Assembly: GCF_001983935.1 (NCBI RefSeq)
Contig: NZ_CP017641.1
Coordinates: 3,534,001 to 3,598,000, forward strand
Reading direction: 5' to 3'
DNA: 64,000 nucleotides
Origin: Fuerstiella marisgermanici
GTDB taxonomy: Bacteria > Planctomycetota > Planctomycetia > Planctomycetales > Planctomycetaceae
Shown here in pieces: positions 1 to 8,565 of the stretch. Below the pieces are notes generated by a model. The model did no database searches, had not been told where the DNA came from, and saw nothing but the letters and a program-made list of their open reading frames with translations. The number at the start of each line of letters is the position of its first letter. The stretch's first letter is position 1. Position numbers and translations under genes: made by a program.

Positions 1-558
1 CAGCCGATTATCGTTCACACGTTCTTCGCTCACGCCGAGCAGATCGGGCAGCGCCGTTTTCGGATACCATTGTTCGGCCGTGAACAGTTCACTGGCGGGT
101 TCGAGGAGCCGGGCAATGATCAGAATCAGCGAACTCACATCCCAGCCGACCAGTTCGCGACCTTCGGGGATCGCGTTGTTCAGAAATGTGTCGAGCTGCA
201 GCGTGCGAATCAGGTGCAGAGCCATCCACGGTCCGCCGAACTGCCGCAGGTTTTCCACACGAACTCCGGCGGCGTTGACTTCAACCCATCGCGGAGCGAC
301 AGCCGTCGCGTCGTCATCAAATTCGAATTGCATCTGTCGACTGAGCGGCTGCGATCGATCGCCCGTTGCCGCCGTAGCATCGGTATCGGCCAGAACTTCC
401 GCCGCCTGCTGCACACCCAGTCGCCCGGCTTCGTCAAGCTTCCCCAGCCACGCGACCACCCGTTGCCGCGGCCCACTGGCCGAGCGATACGATTCGACCA
501 GCGCCCAGTAGGCGTGGCGACGACCGTTTTTGATCCGATGGCATTGGCGAATGAACAT
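1..558 (-). CDS. IS1634-like (IS4-group) transposase, N-terminal part, cut by window edge
   Basis: The reading frame opens at ATG 558 and stays open for 186 codons to base 1, so the C-terminal catalytic part lies outside the window. The N-terminus (MFIRQCHRIKNGRRHAYWAL, then a segment ending RQRVVAWLGKLDEAG) is the typical opening of IS1634-type DDE transposases, and a later LRQFGGPWMALHLIRTLQLD stretch fits the same family. The protein would cut and join the ends of its own insertion sequence. It lies next to a broken integrase and a tRNA, which fits an insertion into an older island. No terminal inverted repeat could be recognised upstream, so the edge of the element is not defined. Family assignment is from recognised sequence character, not a search. 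Confidence 0.72.
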   Translation of the reverse strand, partial: MFIRQCHRIKNGRRHAYWALVESYRSASGPRQRVVAWLGKLDEAGRLGVQQAAEVLADTDATAATGDRSQPLSRQMQFEFDDDATAVAPRWVEVNAAGVRVENLRQFGGPWMALHLIRTLQLDTFLNNAIPEGRELVGWDVSSLILIIARLLEPASELFTAEQWYPKTALPDLLGVSEERVNDNRL

Positions 559-726
559 GATCGCAAATGCTACCGACGGATCTCCGACCAACCAGATCAG
601 AGGTCGTCACTACATCGTGTTTCAGATTTCAAACGCTGGACTTTCGGAAAATCGATAACAAAAACACGCCGAATAAATTCTCTGCAACCACATTTTGTGC
701 GGCTGCTGGGGAAGTTGGGCTAACGA

Positions 727-1079
727 AGAAGTTGAGAGCGGCGAGTATTCAGCCGTGGCCGAAGCCGTGGCAAAACCTGCGTTCCACATGCGAAACGGAA
801 CTTGCTGAGTCGTATCCCCTTCACGTCGTTTGTGAGTGGATCGGGAATTCAACGACAGTGGCTCAAAAGCATTACCTGCAGGTCACCGATGATCACTTCG
901 CAAAGGCGGTGCAGAATCCGGTGCAGCAAATGCACGAAACCCGTCGCGATGACTCGCAACGGGTTCCGGCGGAAGACACGAATGTCAATGAATTGCGGGA
1001 GTTTGCAACTCCTTGCTCCCCCTTACGGGGTCTCCCGATGGGCGCTGAGGGACTCGAACCCCCGACCCCCTCGGTGTAA
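727..1079 (+). pseudogene. Tyrosine integrase remnant (C-terminal catalytic end only)
   Basis: Only the last part of a tyrosine recombinase is recognisable: a PWPKPWQNLRSTCETELAE stretch, then VVCEWIGNS, then HYLQVTDDHFAKAV. In phage-type integrases these correspond to the helix carrying a catalytic Arg, the G-N-S turn and the segment with the nucleophilic Tyr (here the Y of KHYLQV). The usual Arg of the R-x-T-R-E-T-E-L-A pattern is Cys here (RSTCETELA). The N-terminal arm-binding and core-binding domains are missing, and the sequence upstream of about 727 does not resemble an integrase. The frame runs on to a stop at 1077-1079, inside the antisense strand of the neighbouring tRNA-Val. A 5'-truncated, non-functional gene left from an integrative element is the simplest reading. 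Confidence 0.7.
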
Positions 1080-1112
1080 ACGAGGTGCTCTAGCCAACTG
1101 AGCTAAGCGCCC
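1039..1112 (-). tRNA. tRNA-Val (anticodon TAC)
   Basis: Read on the minus strand, a 7-bp acceptor stem GGGCGCT/AGCGCCC, D arm GCTC...GAGC, anticodon stem CCTCG/CGAGG with loop TTTACAC (anticodon TAC) and a T arm with TTCGAGT fold into a cloverleaf. The discriminator base is A and CCA is not encoded. Its 3' end faces the integrase remnant, the usual arrangement for a tRNA used as an integration site. Confidence 0.95.
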
Positions 1113-1362
1113 GGGTCGTTTCACTGGCAGCCGTCTGTGAACAGCGGCTGCCAGTGAGACGCGGAGTATGGCAGGCGGGTTCGGGGGTTTCAAGACTGAC
1201 GACGACTGAATGAGTCGATTTTTTCGCGGCCGCTGAATCGGGAATTCCCGTTCGGTCGATTCTGCCGCCTGAAACACCTTCCAGTGCCAGGTGGGGCCGT
1301 TTTGCACGAGGATTGCTCACCGCGCAAAACGGTTTGGTTTGCACCCAGCCGGTGGCTTGGGT

Positions 1363-4300
1363 TTACCAGTCGACGTCTGTCCGCGTGTGGATGCGGCTGG
1401 CGACTTCTGTGACGTGGGGATTGCTGTGAGTCAGGCGTTGCAGAATCTTTTCCGTCGGCACGCCCTCAATTTCGCAGATCACGGACACGCGATCCGTCGC
1501 GATCGCTCGGGTGGCCACACAATCGTCGAAGGTTTCGCGTAGCGTTTTTTCCATATCGCTTTGGTCGATCCCTTCCGGCATCAGCCCCAGCACACGACGT
1601 CGGCCGCCCGAACCGCGGAAGCCAGGCCAGGCACTTTGCGGAAAATCTTCCGTATCGCCCAGAGCGTCGGCGGCCTGCCCGTCCTGATCGGACGACGCAA
1701 TCAGAAATCGAGCCGCCGAGGTGCTCAGCTTTTTGCCCAGGTCATCAGACGTCTGGTCGTTTTTCAGGAACTCACTTAACACGTCGGGAAACGAAGTTCG
1801 AACGTGCCGGTCGAAGGCGTCGATGATCGGCTGCGGCACAGAATCCGTCAGCAGCAATGGACCGGCCATGTCGGCAGCAATATTTTCCAGACTGTCCTTG
1901 AGTGTCTTCAGCTTAGCCTGGAACGAACTCACAGACTGAGCCACCTTCAAAACGTGGTCGATGAAGCACTGATGGATTGTTTGGTAGGCCAGCAGCACGC
2001 AGTATTGTCGGCAAAAGGCGTGAGCAGCCTCGTCCAGAGTTTCGCCATCGTTGGGCTGGATGGGTGAATCGCTGGGAGCCATCGTCGACAGGTCTGTAAA
2101 CGCAGATTCGATTTCGGCCAACAGAGCTTTGCAGCCCGTAACGGTCGCGTCCAGAGTGTTGACGACGTAGCCCGAAGCGGCGTTCGCGCCTTCCAGACGG
2201 TGCGGCGTGTCGAGCAACTTCTGCAGGTGGTCGTGGATCGAAACTTCGCAGCTTTTTGTAATGCTGGTCAGAGACTGTGACAGTTCGGCCACAATTCGAT
2301 GCAGGGACGGACCATTTTCAGAAATGGACGTGCTACAGCCAAGCAGTTGTGCCATGTGGTTCAACACATCGCCGCGTGGCTGAGTTTCGAAGTTGACTTC
2401 GGCCTTCACCTTTATGAACACGTCTTCCGCGTACGCTCCGATTTTGCGACCACATTCGCCTTTCAGGAGGGCTCGCACCTGACGTGGAAGCGTGTTGTCG
2501 GTCAGCTTTAGATCGTCCAGCAAAGTGCGTGTATCAGTGAGTTCCGCGGGAAGCTGCCGTTGATTTTCTCCGGAACCCTGTCCCATGTGGCCGCACCAGC
2601 GACGCAACATCAACGAACACAGATTCGCTCCCTCCGAAGACGCCGTTTGAAAACATTCGGCATCCTGCGAACTGATACCCAGCATCCGAACGGACAGATG
2701 AGAATTCGCATCCACGATTTCTGCTTCTCGCCACGCACGAAAGTCTGCCTGAGCGTCGGTGGCGGCGGCATCGTAAAGATACGTCGCCACCTTGCCGGCT
2801 TCGCGGTGGAATTTTCGTCGGCTCAGGCCGTCGCCCAAATGCACGAAGAATGAATGGTCGAACGGCGTCGTTTCTTCTGTTGTTTGGCGAGTGTCAAATC
2901 CTCGCGGCGAACCCAGGCCAGGCGTAGACAGGTGAACCAGTTCCTGAAGCGTCGCCACAGTGTTAGCTTCCTGCACGTCAGTAACGTTTCGAGTCGCTCC
3001 GGTGCCGTGCAGCAGGATTCCGTGAACTTCGACGTCCTGCATTAGTTCTTTCTTCACGATCGCTTTTACCATTAACCCGATGTCGGCCACGGAACCGCTG
3101 CTGGTGCCGCCCGATGTGGCCGCCACCACAAAGACATCAACGCCTTCGTTGCGGCGTCGGGATCGGGCCATCAGGTCCTCAGAATTCTGTTCGTGCGGTG
3201 ACGCGGCTTCTCGCAGCATTTCTGTGATGTGCCGGCGAACGGTCGCCTGATGATCGCACAACGCCAGGCGTCCGAGCGGTCGGATGCCGTCGACCTGTCC
3301 GGACCGAGGAATGTTGAACAGCCAGCGGCGGCTAAGCCATGACAGATCAACACCGCTGGCTGAGCGGTATTCTTTAGACGATCGCAATGGGATGGCGAGT
3401 GTTTGTTCTGCGGACAGGCCCGGCTTATCGCCCACAGCTTTCAGCTCAGACAGCGCTTCTCGATCGGTGTCGATTTGAAGGATCGGATAGTCGGCCGCTC
3501 GGCTTCCCAATTGTTCGTCAAGTCGGTTGCGTAGCTGCTGCATGACGATTCCGGCCAACCCGCCGACACCGATAAATACGGCGGGGCGAAGTGCTTTGCC
3601 GGTCGTTTGTTCGGTAGTGATTGCAATCGGTGTTGATTCTTCGCGAGTCAACGCTTCGTCGTTGATGCAGCCCTGCGTTTTTAACAATGCTGTGCGAGCC
3701 AGATCTCCGTTGTCGGCCTGCTGAACAAAGACCTTGTTCGAACTGCGGCCATGCTTACGTTTTGCCAGTTCGTCAACGAACTGCCGGCAGTTGTCGAACC
3801 GTGAGTGCATATTTTTCGACAACGCTCGCGCGACAACAGGACGGTCGATTGGCTGCAGGTTGGACACATCCGGCTGACTGCGGAGGTGTTGAGCCGTTAG
3901 CTGTGCGGCCGTGCGACCGTTAAACGGCAGGACGCCGGTAAGCATGTATTGGTACACAATTGCCAGGCTGTACTGGTCGGTCGCTCGACCGGGCCGACCT
4001 TCGAACAGTTCCGGCGCGGCGAAGGTCGGCGTGAAACCGTTGATGACTGACACGTTGGTCACGTTCAGGTCTTTTGCCAGTCCGAAGTCGCCCACCTTGG
4101 CGTGATCACCCTGCAGCAGAATGTTGTCAGGTTTCACGTCCAGGTGCTGAAGGCCATGCTTTTCGGCCATGAAGTCAAGAGCGTCCGCGCTGTCGCGCAG
4201 ATACCCGAGCAGTTCATCGCGCGGAATGCCGGCGCGGCCTTCGGTTCGACATTCGTCAAACCGTTGCGACAGATTACCGTCGGCGAGCTCCGTCACCACG

Positions 4301-4626
4301 ATCATCCGTGATTCGACGACTTCGATCCGTTCGATACTTAACAGAAACGGATGTCGCAGATCGCGCATGCGTTCCAGTGCTTTGAATTCTGCTTCAGCGT
4401 GGCTTCCTGTCCGTTCGCCGTACATGATCTTGACGGCTTTTGGCAAACCGCCTGGACCAATCGCCTTCCAGACTTCTCCGTAACCGCCGGAACCGAGGCG
4501 ATGAGTGAGGTCGTAGCCAGCCAGCTTGTGGCCGCCCAGGGCTTCCAGTGCGCGAGCGGAATCGTCGGCCTGCAGAAACTCCGTGGGACTCATTCTTTCT
4601 TTGATATCAACTTGTTGTGTGTTCAT
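1363..4626 (-). CDS. Ser/Thr protein kinase fused to a tubulin/FtsZ-like GTPase domain
   Basis: 1087 residues. Residues about 38-290 are a eukaryotic-type kinase: Gly loop GSGGYGEVW (45-53), ATP-binding Lys66 (KAVKI), catalytic loop HLDVKPDN (Asp163), DFG at 180-182 and an APE motif (AAPELF). The catalytic loop has Leu where most kinases have Arg (HLD instead of HRD), a non-RD kinase usually not controlled by activation-loop phosphorylation. After a linker, residues from about 347 are a tubulin-like domain (Tubulin_2 type): a Rossmann entry FIGVGGLAG (351-359) and the tubulin/FtsZ phosphate-binding signature as SGGTSSG (505-511). About 500 further residues are mostly helical and unassigned. 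No signal peptide or membrane segment is seen, so it is probably cytoplasmic. The start overlaps the stop of the AAA+ gene by 4 bp (ATGA), showing translational coupling. GTP-dependent assembly and its partners are inferred. Confidence 0.88.
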   Translation of the reverse strand: MNTQQVDIKERMSPTEFLQADDSARALEALGGHKLAGYDLTHRLGSGGYGEVWKAIGPGGLPKAVKIMYGERTGSHAEAEFKALERMRDLRHPFLLSIERIEVVESRMIVVTELADGNLSQRFDECRTEGRAGIPRDELLGYLRDSADALDFMAEKHGLQHLDVKPDNILLQGDHAKVGDFGLAKDLNVTNVSVINGFTPTFAAPELFEGRPGRATDQYSLAIVYQYMLTGVLPFNGRTAAQLTAQHLRSQPDVSNLQPIDRPVVARALSKNMHSRFDNCRQFVDELAKRKHGRSSNKVFVQQADNGDLARTALLKTQGCINDEALTREESTPIAITTEQTTGKALRPAVFIGVGGLAGIVMQQLRNRLDEQLGSRAADYPILQIDTDREALSELKAVGDKPGLSAEQTLAIPLRSSKEYRSASGVDLSWLSRRWLFNIPRSGQVDGIRPLGRLALCDHQATVRRHITEMLREAASPHEQNSEDLMARSRRRNEGVDVFVVAATSGGTSSGSVADIGLMVKAIVKKELMQDVEVHGILLHGTGATRNVTDVQEANTVATLQELVHLSTPGLGSPRGFDTRQTTEETTPFDHSFFVHLGDGLSRRKFHREAGKVATYLYDAAATDAQADFRAWREAEIVDANSHLSVRMLGISSQDAECFQTASSEGANLCSLMLRRWCGHMGQGSGENQRQLPAELTDTRTLLDDLKLTDNTLPRQVRALLKGECGRKIGAYAEDVFIKVKAEVNFETQPRGDVLNHMAQLLGCSTSISENGPSLHRIVAELSQSLTSITKSCEVSIHDHLQKLLDTPHRLEGANAASGYVVNTLDATVTGCKALLAEIESAFTDLSTMAPSDSPIQPNDGETLDEAAHAFCRQYCVLLAYQTIHQCFIDHVLKVAQSVSSFQAKLKTLKDSLENIAADMAGPLLLTDSVPQPIIDAFDRHVRTSFPDVLSEFLKNDQTSDDLGKKLSTSAARFLIASSDQDGQAADALGDTEDFPQSAWPGFRGSGGRRRVLGLMPEGIDQSDMEKTLRETFDDCVATRAIATDRVSVICEIEGVPTEKILQRLTHSNPHVTEVASRIHTRTDVDW

Positions 4627-5984
4627 ATTTTGTCTCCGCGTTTCGCGTCTCGATCGTGATGTGCCAGCAGATCTTTGGTATCGATTTCGGTAAAGAAGCC
4701 ACCCGCCACGCGGTCGAAATAGTCGGCTCTCATTTCAAACTGCAAATCGTTATAGGTGCAATAATGCTTCACCTGCAGCAGTAGATCGCGAGCGTGGCAG
4801 CGACGCAGCGGTCGTTCAAACGGTCGGTAGTATGTGGCCAGCAAATGGTCGACGGCGTCGGGTTCGTAAAAGCAACCCACCTTGTCCGCCGCGATTTGAA
4901 ACAGGCTGTGGAATTCGTGGTCGTCAGGATCTTTCAGTTCAATGCGGTAAGGAATGCGCCGCAAGAATGCTTCGTCCACCAGGTCGGCAGGGCTGAGGTT
5001 CGTTGAAAAGATGATCAACTGTTCGAAGGGAACCTGCAGTTTCTTTCCTGTCGGCAACGTGAGAAAGTCGTGCTTGTTTTCGAGAGGCACGATCCAGCGG
5101 TTCAACAGTTCTTCGGGTGAGATTCGTTGTCGGCCGAAGTCGTCGATCAGCAGGCAGCCACAGTTACTCTTCAACTGAAGCGGCGCTTCGCTGACGTTGG
5201 ATACGGGATCGTGGCGAATTTCCAGATTGTCCATCGTAAGTTCGCCACCCACCACAACCGTGGGCCGACGGACTCGCACCCATCGTGTGTCGTAGCTGTT
5301 TGCGTTGCCGGTCTGATCGGCCACGTGGTGATAGGCCGGGTCGAACAGCGTGATGATTTGACGGCCGTCGATGATGGCATGTGGCAGCCAGATCTCCTGA
5401 CCAAAACAGCTAGTGATGCGGTTGGCCAGTGTCGACTTGCCGTTCCCGGGAGCTCCATACAAGAACATGCCGCTGCCCGAATTGATTGCCGGGCCAAGCA
5501 GGTCCTGTAGTTCACCTTCGATGGAGATATCCTGAAACGCATCGATCAGTTCAGCGCGGCGAATCGGTTCATCGCCGATGGCTTGAGCTTCGACAGAAAT
5601 GATGTAGTCCATCACGGGCACGGGAGCGGGCCCAACGTACGAGCACTCGTTGTGAAACGTTTGAGCTCGCTTACGACCTTCGTCAGACAGTCCGTAGACG
5701 TAGTCATTAAAGCTGCTGGATGCCACGTGAGTCACCAGGCGTCGTGTGCGGAGACGTTCCAGTGTGGCTTCCGCGATTTTGAACGGTAGACACAATTCTG
5801 AGGCGACAGTGCGGCCGCTGGTGCTGCCACTGGCCAGCAACAGCTTGGCAACCAGCGCTTCCAGAAACGGTTCGCTCAAACCGAGATCGTGCGCAGACCG
5901 TGGATCGGTTGGCCAGAACCGTTCGCCGCTTAGCAGCAGCGACAGTAGTGAAGAATCAGGTGCTGCAGGAGCGATTGTGGACAT
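4623..5984 (-). CDS. AAA+ ATPase with N-terminal winged-helix-like region
   Basis: 453 residues, first gene of a coupled pair with the kinase-tubulin gene (4-bp overlap). Residues about 30-110 look like a helical/winged-helix segment. The AAA+ core follows: Walker A GAPGNGKST (177-185), Walker B CLLIDDF (277-283), sensor-1 FSTNL (326-330) and an Arg pair LRRIPYR (341-347) that may supply the arginine finger. A small helical lid follows. The family is a MoxR/DnaC-like remodelling ATPase of unknown target; the sequence gives no substrate. Coupling to the tubulin-like protein suggests it loads, remodels or disassembles that protein or its polymer, which is an inference from gene order. No signal peptide or membrane segment is present. 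Confidence 0.85.
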   Translation of the reverse strand: MSTIAPAAPDSSLLSLLLSGERFWPTDPRSAHDLGLSEPFLEALVAKLLLASGSTSGRTVASELCLPFKIAEATLERLRTRRLVTHVASSSFNDYVYGLSDEGRKRAQTFHNECSYVGPAPVPVMDYIISVEAQAIGDEPIRRAELIDAFQDISIEGELQDLLGPAINSGSGMFLYGAPGNGKSTLANRITSCFGQEIWLPHAIIDGRQIITLFDPAYHHVADQTGNANSYDTRWVRVRRPTVVVGGELTMDNLEIRHDPVSNVSEAPLQLKSNCGCLLIDDFGRQRISPEELLNRWIVPLENKHDFLTLPTGKKLQVPFEQLIIFSTNLSPADLVDEAFLRRIPYRIELKDPDDHEFHSLFQIAADKVGCFYEPDAVDHLLATYYRPFERPLRRCHARDLLLQVKHYCTYNDLQFEMRADYFDRVAGGFFTEIDTKDLLAHHDRDAKRGDKI

Positions 5985-6169
5985 GACTGGAAAACCCTGG
6001 ACGACCAGTTGTTCGGAATTGAAAGGTGTGTTCGCTGGTGAGCGAATTCTGTTCTTAATCTATGGTGACAACGTGTTATGCTGAGCTGTGGCTGCGGCGA
6101 ACCGTTTTCGACAGCAAATCGCTTGCTCCCACGATCCCCACGCGGCTGCGTGTTTAGGTAAACTGTTCG

Positions 6170-6241
6170 AGGTTCTGTCCCGTCATTCGAATTTTTCTTA
6201 GGAACTCGTAAGCCGCTGACTGATTAAGGGCCAGTGCCCGG
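6170..6241. repeat. Dispersed palindromic element, degenerate copy
   Basis: Shares the blocks TCTGTCCCGTCAT and GGAACTCGT(A/G)AGCCG, in the same order and similar spacing, with the better preserved copy at 60013-60092. The closing arm has decayed here, so the stem is weak. It lies between the 5' end of the AAA+ gene and the 3' end of the FHA-EAL gene. Confidence 0.6.
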
Positions 6242-6256
6242 TTAGTCCGGCGTTGA

Positions 6257-7453
6257 CTACAGCACGAGTTTCTCCGGTGTCGTTTTCTCCTCTGGAATCC
6301 ATTTCTTGACGGGCTCACCTTTTCCAAACAGGTAGCCCTGAGCCAGTTCGAAGCCGAGTTCCTGGCAAATTTCAGCTTCTTCCCGAGTTTCAATTCCTTC
6401 CGCCAGCGGAATGACGTCGAGGTCCTTCACAATGCGGATCAACCCGGCGACCGTCGACCGGCGTGCATCTGTCGCAGTGGACAAGCCCTGCACAAGTTTG
6501 ACGTCAAACTTCAGAACATCTGGCGGCACTTCGATAAGTTCCGTTAGTCGAGCCTGGCCAGCTCCGAAGTCGTCGTAGGCTAATCCAATGGACAGGTCAT
6601 TCAGTTCCTGGCGAAGGCACCGAAGGTAGTCGACCGAAGTGACACCCGATTCATGAACCTCAAGCATGATCGACAGATCCGGATAACGTTGCCGTAGGTC
6701 TCGCAGCGAGTAGATCAGATCCTGGTCGTTGAGTTCCGCCGGATGCGTGTTCAGATAGAAGTCCATCGACGGATCCAGCACGTTGGTGGCCCGCATCCCT
6801 TCCAGCCGACAGATGCGACTGAGGGCTGCTTCGCTTGTTCGCTGAGCCGCAACTTTGAACATCTTGGCTGGCGTTTCGAGCCCGATAAACTGGCTTCGCG
6901 ACAGCACTTCAAAGCCGACTCTTTCTTCCGACCCCAATCGCACAATCGGCTGAAAATACGGTTCGACGCCCGGACGACTCATCAGCGTGCTGAACTGAAC
7001 CTGAGCGATCGCTTCGCTGGCGGCGTCGGACGCAACCGTGCGAATTTGAGTCACCGCGCTGTCTTTTTGCACGGTGAACATCACGTTGCCAAAGTGCAGG
7101 ATGTCGTTGTCACGCAGGGCTTCCACGGTGTACAGACGCCGACCGTTCAGCAGCGTGCCGTTGGTGCTGTCGCGGTCGCGAATGAGCAATTGGTCGCCCG
7201 CCACCAGGATTTCGGCGTGGTGTCCGGAAACCGTGCCGTTCGAAATGCTGACGGTGTTTTCCGGGTGACGACCGATCGTGAACGGCTGGCACTGTACGGG
7301 CAGTCGCTGAGCCGTTCCGTTTTCGTTGATGTGAGCGTGCAACACCCATAGAACCTCGTCGGCGGGCACGATGTTCTCCATATCTGCAGCTTCCATCTCA
7401 GCCGCGAATGCGGCATCAAATTCAGTCAGATGAGGTTGTTTTTCATTGTTCAT
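6257..7453 (-). CDS. FHA domain-EAL domain protein (putative c-di-GMP phosphodiesterase)
   Basis: 398 residues. The N-terminal half is a forkhead-associated domain (about 55-130) with the phospho-Thr-binding pattern: Gly61-Arg62 (IGRH), SGHH (76-79) and STNG (96-99). Residues about 155-390 form an EAL domain. Catalytic residues expected for c-di-GMP hydrolysis are present: EVL in place of EAL (182-184), Asn235 (LNTH), Glu265 (LEVHE), Asp294-Asp295 (YDDFGAG), Lys315 (KFD), Glu352 (AEGIE) and Gln372 (QGY). It is therefore probably an active phosphodiesterase and not a degenerate sensor. No membrane segment is seen. The FHA domain suggests control by a Thr-phosphorylated partner; the kinase-tubulin protein encoded just downstream is an obvious candidate, by inference only. 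Confidence 0.88.
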   Translation of the reverse strand: MNNEKQPHLTEFDAAFAAEMEAADMENIVPADEVLWVLHAHINENGTAQRLPVQCQPFTIGRHPENTVSISNGTVSGHHAEILVAGDQLLIRDRDSTNGTLLNGRRLYTVEALRDNDILHFGNVMFTVQKDSAVTQIRTVASDAASEAIAQVQFSTLMSRPGVEPYFQPIVRLGSEERVGFEVLSRSQFIGLETPAKMFKVAAQRTSEAALSRICRLEGMRATNVLDPSMDFYLNTHPAELNDQDLIYSLRDLRQRYPDLSIMLEVHESGVTSVDYLRCLRQELNDLSIGLAYDDFGAGQARLTELIEVPPDVLKFDVKLVQGLSTATDARRSTVAGLIRIVKDLDVIPLAEGIETREEAEICQELGFELAQGYLFGKGEPVKKWIPEEKTTPEKLVL

Positions 7454-7512
7454 GACACGAACTCGTTTAAAAGAAACCTGCGTTTAGCGAGCAGGCTGGA
7501 GTAACTGTGTTG

Positions 7513-8565
7513 TCAGATCGGCGCTGGTGCTGTCGGGTTACCGGCAGCTGTGGTTTCCGCAATTGCGGATTCTGCAACTGCGACTTCGTTAGTAATGGCT
7601 TCGGTACAGTCGATGGGTTCCGGCGTTGGCTCATTGCCCGTTCCGAATTCCACTCGCCATGCGTTTCGACTCGATTTCTTGGCTTCGTAAAGACAGTTGT
7701 CTGCGGCCACGAACAGTTCTTCCGGCAGACTTTCGCTGAATCCGCCGTGACGCACGGCAGCCCCGACACTCGCTTCCACATGGACTCGATCGCCGTCAAC
7801 GTTCAACGCGATTTCGCCAATGCTGTTCAACAGTCGCGAGACAGGGATTTCGATGTCACCTGGTGCGCAACCCAGACACAAGGCCACAAACTCGTCGCCA
7901 CCGAATCGAGCGACGACGTCGTACGACCGCATGGCCACTTCCAGTTTGCGTCCCACAAGCGTGAGCAGTTCGTCGCCGACAACGTGACCGTAGGTGTCGT
8001 TCACGCTTTTGAAATCGTCCAGGTCGACAACAACCACGCCGATTGACATATTCGAACGTTGAGACCGATCCCACTCTTCACGCAAGCGGCGTTCGTAGGC
8101 AAGCCGATTCATCAGACTGGTCAATGGGTCCGACAATGCGGCTGAAAACAACGATTCCATCCGTCGCCAGCTTAAGAACAGATCGCCATTCACAGCCAGG
8201 CCGAACAGCGTGTCGCCTTCACGAATCGCCGAGCATTGCAGCTCATCTCGCTCAAGCGTTGGGTTCTCGACGCTGACGTCGGTCAGCGAAAGATTCGACA
8301 TTGCTCCGATCGGCATGGCGACCCAGCGAGATCGTTCAAACGGATTGCTGGCCAACAACCGTCGATTGATTTCTCGCGTAGGAACGATGCCGATCAGCCG
8401 ATCGTTGTCGTCCGACACCAGTACGTATTCGTGGTTTCCGGGCGGCGGTAAATCGCGCAACAAAGTTTCTCGATGCACCATCAGCGGTGCGTCGCGGCTG
8501 GCGCGTGAAGAAACCCGAATCGTGGCGTCGGCGGATCTTAAATTGTTAGGTGTGTTCATGATCAC
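7513..8565 (-). CDS. Diguanylate cyclase with N-terminal CBS-like region
   Basis: 350 residues. Residues about 1-135 resemble a CBS pair (EYVLVSDDNDRLIGIVPTR and a second weaker half), a common adenine-nucleotide sensor. Residues about 142-310 are a GGDEF domain with an intact RFGGDEF signature (active site 222-226) and an RxxD product-inhibition site (Arg213-Asp216) exactly five residues upstream, so both catalysis and feedback inhibition look intact. The last 40 residues are Ala/Pro/Glu-rich and probably disordered. The gene precedes the FHA-EAL gene on the same strand by about 60 bp, so synthesis and breakdown of c-di-GMP may be co-expressed. ATG at 8559 is an alternative start. Confidence 0.88.
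   Translation of the reverse strand: MIMNTPNNLRSADATIRVSSRASRDAPLMVHRETLLRDLPPPGNHEYVLVSDDNDRLIGIVPTREINRRLLASNPFERSRWVAMPIGAMSNLSLTDVSVENPTLERDELQCSAIREGDTLFGLAVNGDLFLSWRRMESLFSAALSDPLTSLMNRLAYERRLREEWDRSQRSNMSIGVVVVDLDDFKSVNDTYGHVVGDELLTLVGRKLEVAMRSYDVVARFGGDEFVALCLGCAPGDIEIPVSRLLNSIGEIALNVDGDRVHVEASVGAAVRHGGFSESLPEELFVAADNCLYEAKKSSRNAWRVEFGTGNEPTPEPIDCTEAITNEVAVAESAIAETTAAGNPTAPAPI

Noticed and set aside
1039..1079. C-terminal tail MGAEGLEPPTPSV as a real part of an integrase
   Set aside because: These codons are the antisense of the tRNA-Val gene; the tail comes from read-through and not from a conserved domain.
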